Shown: positions 62,811 to 64,000 of the stretch, piece by piece | How positions within the stretch are numbered: the first letter of the stretch is position 1 | Layout of the letters: every line of letters starts with the position of its first letter | The notes under the pieces: generated by a model | What the model was told of the DNA's origin: nothing | What the model saw: the letters and a program-made list of their open reading frames with translations, nothing else | Database searches by the model: none | Made by a program: the position numbers and the translations under genes | Assembly: GCA_016296505.1 (NCBI GenBank) | Contig: JAEDJD010000008.1 | Location: 26,881 to 90,880, forward strand | From: Oscillospiraceae bacterium | GTDB lineage: Bacteria; Bacillota; Clostridia; Oscillospirales; Ruminococcaceae | Reading direction: 5' to 3' | DNA length: 64,000 nt

Positions 62811-63641
62811 TCAGATATCCCGTTTCCGCAATTCCCAGAAAGCAACCGCACTCGCCGCCGCTACATTGAGAGAATCCACACCGTGGAGCATCGGAATCCG
62901 CACCGTCCAATCGCAAGCCGCGATCGTCTCCAGCGCAAGACCCTCTCCCTCCGTTCCAAGTACAATCAACTGCTTCTCTACCGCTTTCAGCACAGGATCA
63001 TCCACTGCCAACGAATCCGCAGAAAGCGCCATGGCAACAGACCGAAATCCGTAGCCGCGCAGCATCTGAATCGAGTTTGCAGCATTCGGCGCGTCCGGCA
63101 GATATGCCCATGGAATCTGGAATACAGTCCCCATACTGACGCGCGCTGCACGACGGTAAAGCGGATCCGTACAACCGGAAGTCAGCAGAGTGGCGTCCAT
63201 GCCAAGCGCCGCCGCAGATCGGAAGATTGCGCCGAGATTCGTTGGATTCATCACATTTTCCAATAGGACAATCCGGCTTTTTCCGGAAAGCATCTCCGCG
63301 TCAAAATAAGCCGCGTGACGACGCATCGCACACAATACGCCGCGCGTCAGATGCAGTCCTGTCACGGAATTCAATACGGATGTTTTCGCAAGATACACAG
63401 GGATTTCCGGAAACTGTGATACAAGCTGCTGAACAGAAGCCGTATAGAAAGCCGTATCAATCAAAAATGACATCGGTATATATCCCGCAGCAATCGCACG
63501 GGCAATCACATTCAGGCTTTCCGCAATAAACAAGCCTTGCGCCGGCTCGAAAAAATGATATAGCTGCGTTTCCGAGCAGCGCAGCCATTCCGCCCACGGC
63601 GATTCGTCCAGTGACGCAATCGTTTTTTCACCTACCGCCAT
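62811..63641 (-). CDS. SpoU/TrmH-family RNA 2'-O-methyltransferase
   Basis: A 276-residue knotted methyltransferase that modifies a ribose in rRNA or tRNA. The N-terminal substrate-binding part precedes the SPOUT motifs: VLLENVMNPTNLGAIFRSAAALG, then LIVLGTEGEGLA and IPMLHGVDSLNVAAASAV. The target cannot be read from the sequence. The ATG at 63641 has GGTGGAGG upstream. The GNAT pseudogene follows on the same strand 16 bp downstream. Confidence 0.9.
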   Translation of the reverse strand: MAVGEKTIASLDESPWAEWLRCSETQLYHFFEPAQGLFIAESLNVIARAIAAGYIPMSFLIDTAFYTASVQQLVSQFPEIPVYLAKTSVLNSVTGLHLTRGVLCAMRRHAAYFDAEMLSGKSRIVLLENVMNPTNLGAIFRSAAALGMDATLLTSGCTDPLYRRAARVSMGTVFQIPWAYLPDAPNAANSIQMLRGYGFRSVAMALSADSLAVDDPVLKAVEKQLIVLGTEGEGLALETIAACDWTVRIPMLHGVDSLNVAAASAVAFWELRKRDI

Positions 63642-63665
63642 ATTTTACCTCCACCGTTTTTCATT

Positions 63666-63694
63666 ATTATAGCACAGAACGGCAAATTTAACAA
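63666..63694 (-). promoter_or_regulatory. Sigma-A promoter of the methyltransferase gene
   Basis: Minus strand TTGTTA, 17 bp, TATAAT with TGC before the -10. Confidence 0.75.
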
Positions 63695-63740
63695 GATCAT
63701 ATTTTTTTAACAACAATATAATATTTTTTCTATTTAGGGC

Positions 63741-63769
63741 TTGACAAAATTGAAAAAATGTGCTATAAT
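63741..63769 (+). promoter_or_regulatory. Sigma-A promoter of the tRNA-Ser genes
   Basis: TTGACA, 17 bp, TATAAT with TGC before the -10: full consensus, about 20 bp before the first tRNA. Confidence 0.88.
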
Positions 63770-63788
63770 GATAAAGCTGAATCCGAAA

Positions 63789-63877
<89 letters not shown>

Positions 63878-63910
63878 CATTACATTTCGGATATCACATT
63901 CGCCATGTTT

Positions 63911-64000
63911 GGAGAAATACCCAAGTGGTGAAGGGGCTCCCCTGCTAAGGGAGTAGGGCTCGAAAGGGTCGCGAGGGTTCAAATCCCTCTTTCTCCGCCA
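63911..64000 (+). tRNA. tRNA-Ser (anticodon GCT)
   Basis: 90 nt ending with encoded CCA at the last base of the window. Acceptor stem GGAGAAA/TTTCTCC, anticodon GCT in the loop CTGCTAA, long variable arm, T loop GGTTCAAATCC. Reads AGC/AGU codons. It is probably co-transcribed with the tRNA 33 bp upstream. Confidence 0.95.

Overview
The window looks like a chromosomal segment of an anaerobic, cellulosome-forming Firmicute of the Ruminococcus type (R. champanellensis / R. flavefaciens group), probably from a gut. The evidence is seven secreted plant-cell-wall enzymes with dockerin modules, three of them GH9 cellulases. In addition there are Thr-rich linkers, a lipoprotein with a cohesin-like domain, AGGAG-type ribosome binding sites, a T-box riboswitch, and sigma-A promoters of the form TTGnnn-17-TATAAT, most with a TGn extended -10. 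No phage, insertion sequence, CRISPR array or replication origin is visible. The organism assignment is inference from gene content.

Layout. 1-3.7 kb: the end of a sensor kinase, a palindrome-rich intergenic element, and a two-gene SufC-SufB-like Fe-S assembly operon. 3.8-13.4 kb: mostly minus-strand metabolism. It holds prfC, a small Cys-rich protein, an asparagine-synthase homologue without the glutaminase nucleophile, and a T-box-controlled XRE/cupin/acyl-CoA ligase gene broken by a TGA. It then continues with nth, a DUF4416 gene, an asparaginase and a membrane phosphoesterase. 13.5-20.9 kb: GH9 cellulase A, a coupled MoxR-DUF58-cohesin-lipoprotein operon, a GHL10 lipoprotein and a TlpA-like lipoprotein. 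21-32.2 kb: a two-component system, a run DUF2156-YkgJ-pepD-sbcD-sbcC, a clostripain-family protease and DUF1294.

32.3-44.4 kb is a polysaccharidase block: GH9-CBM3, a GH43 arabinanase-like enzyme with CBM13 modules, a decayed PfkB sugar kinase, a PL11 rhamnogalacturonan lyase and a second GH9-CBM3. 44.6-49.3 kb is housekeeping: tautomerase, PRTase, hflX, pta and cysK. 49.3-58.5 kb is a xylan block. A sugar-binding/degenerate-GGDEF/AraC fusion regulator lies beside a GH43 enzyme, and that enzyme is divergent from a 1290-residue GH10-GH43 xylanase. 58.7-64 kb: an anaerobic glycerol-3-phosphate dehydrogenase-like trio, a GNAT gene, a GNAT pseudogene, an RNA methyltransferase and two tRNA-Ser genes.

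How they work together (inference). The dockerin enzymes would plug into cohesins on scaffoldins, giving a complex attacking cellulose (GH9), arabinan/pectin (GH43, PL11) and xylan (GH10/GH43). The single-cohesin lipoprotein could hold one dockerin protein at the membrane. The fusion regulator probably controls the xylan genes next to it. Branched-chain fatty acids are known growth factors for ruminal ruminococci, so a T-box-regulated acyl-CoA ligase would fit amino acid synthesis from such acids.
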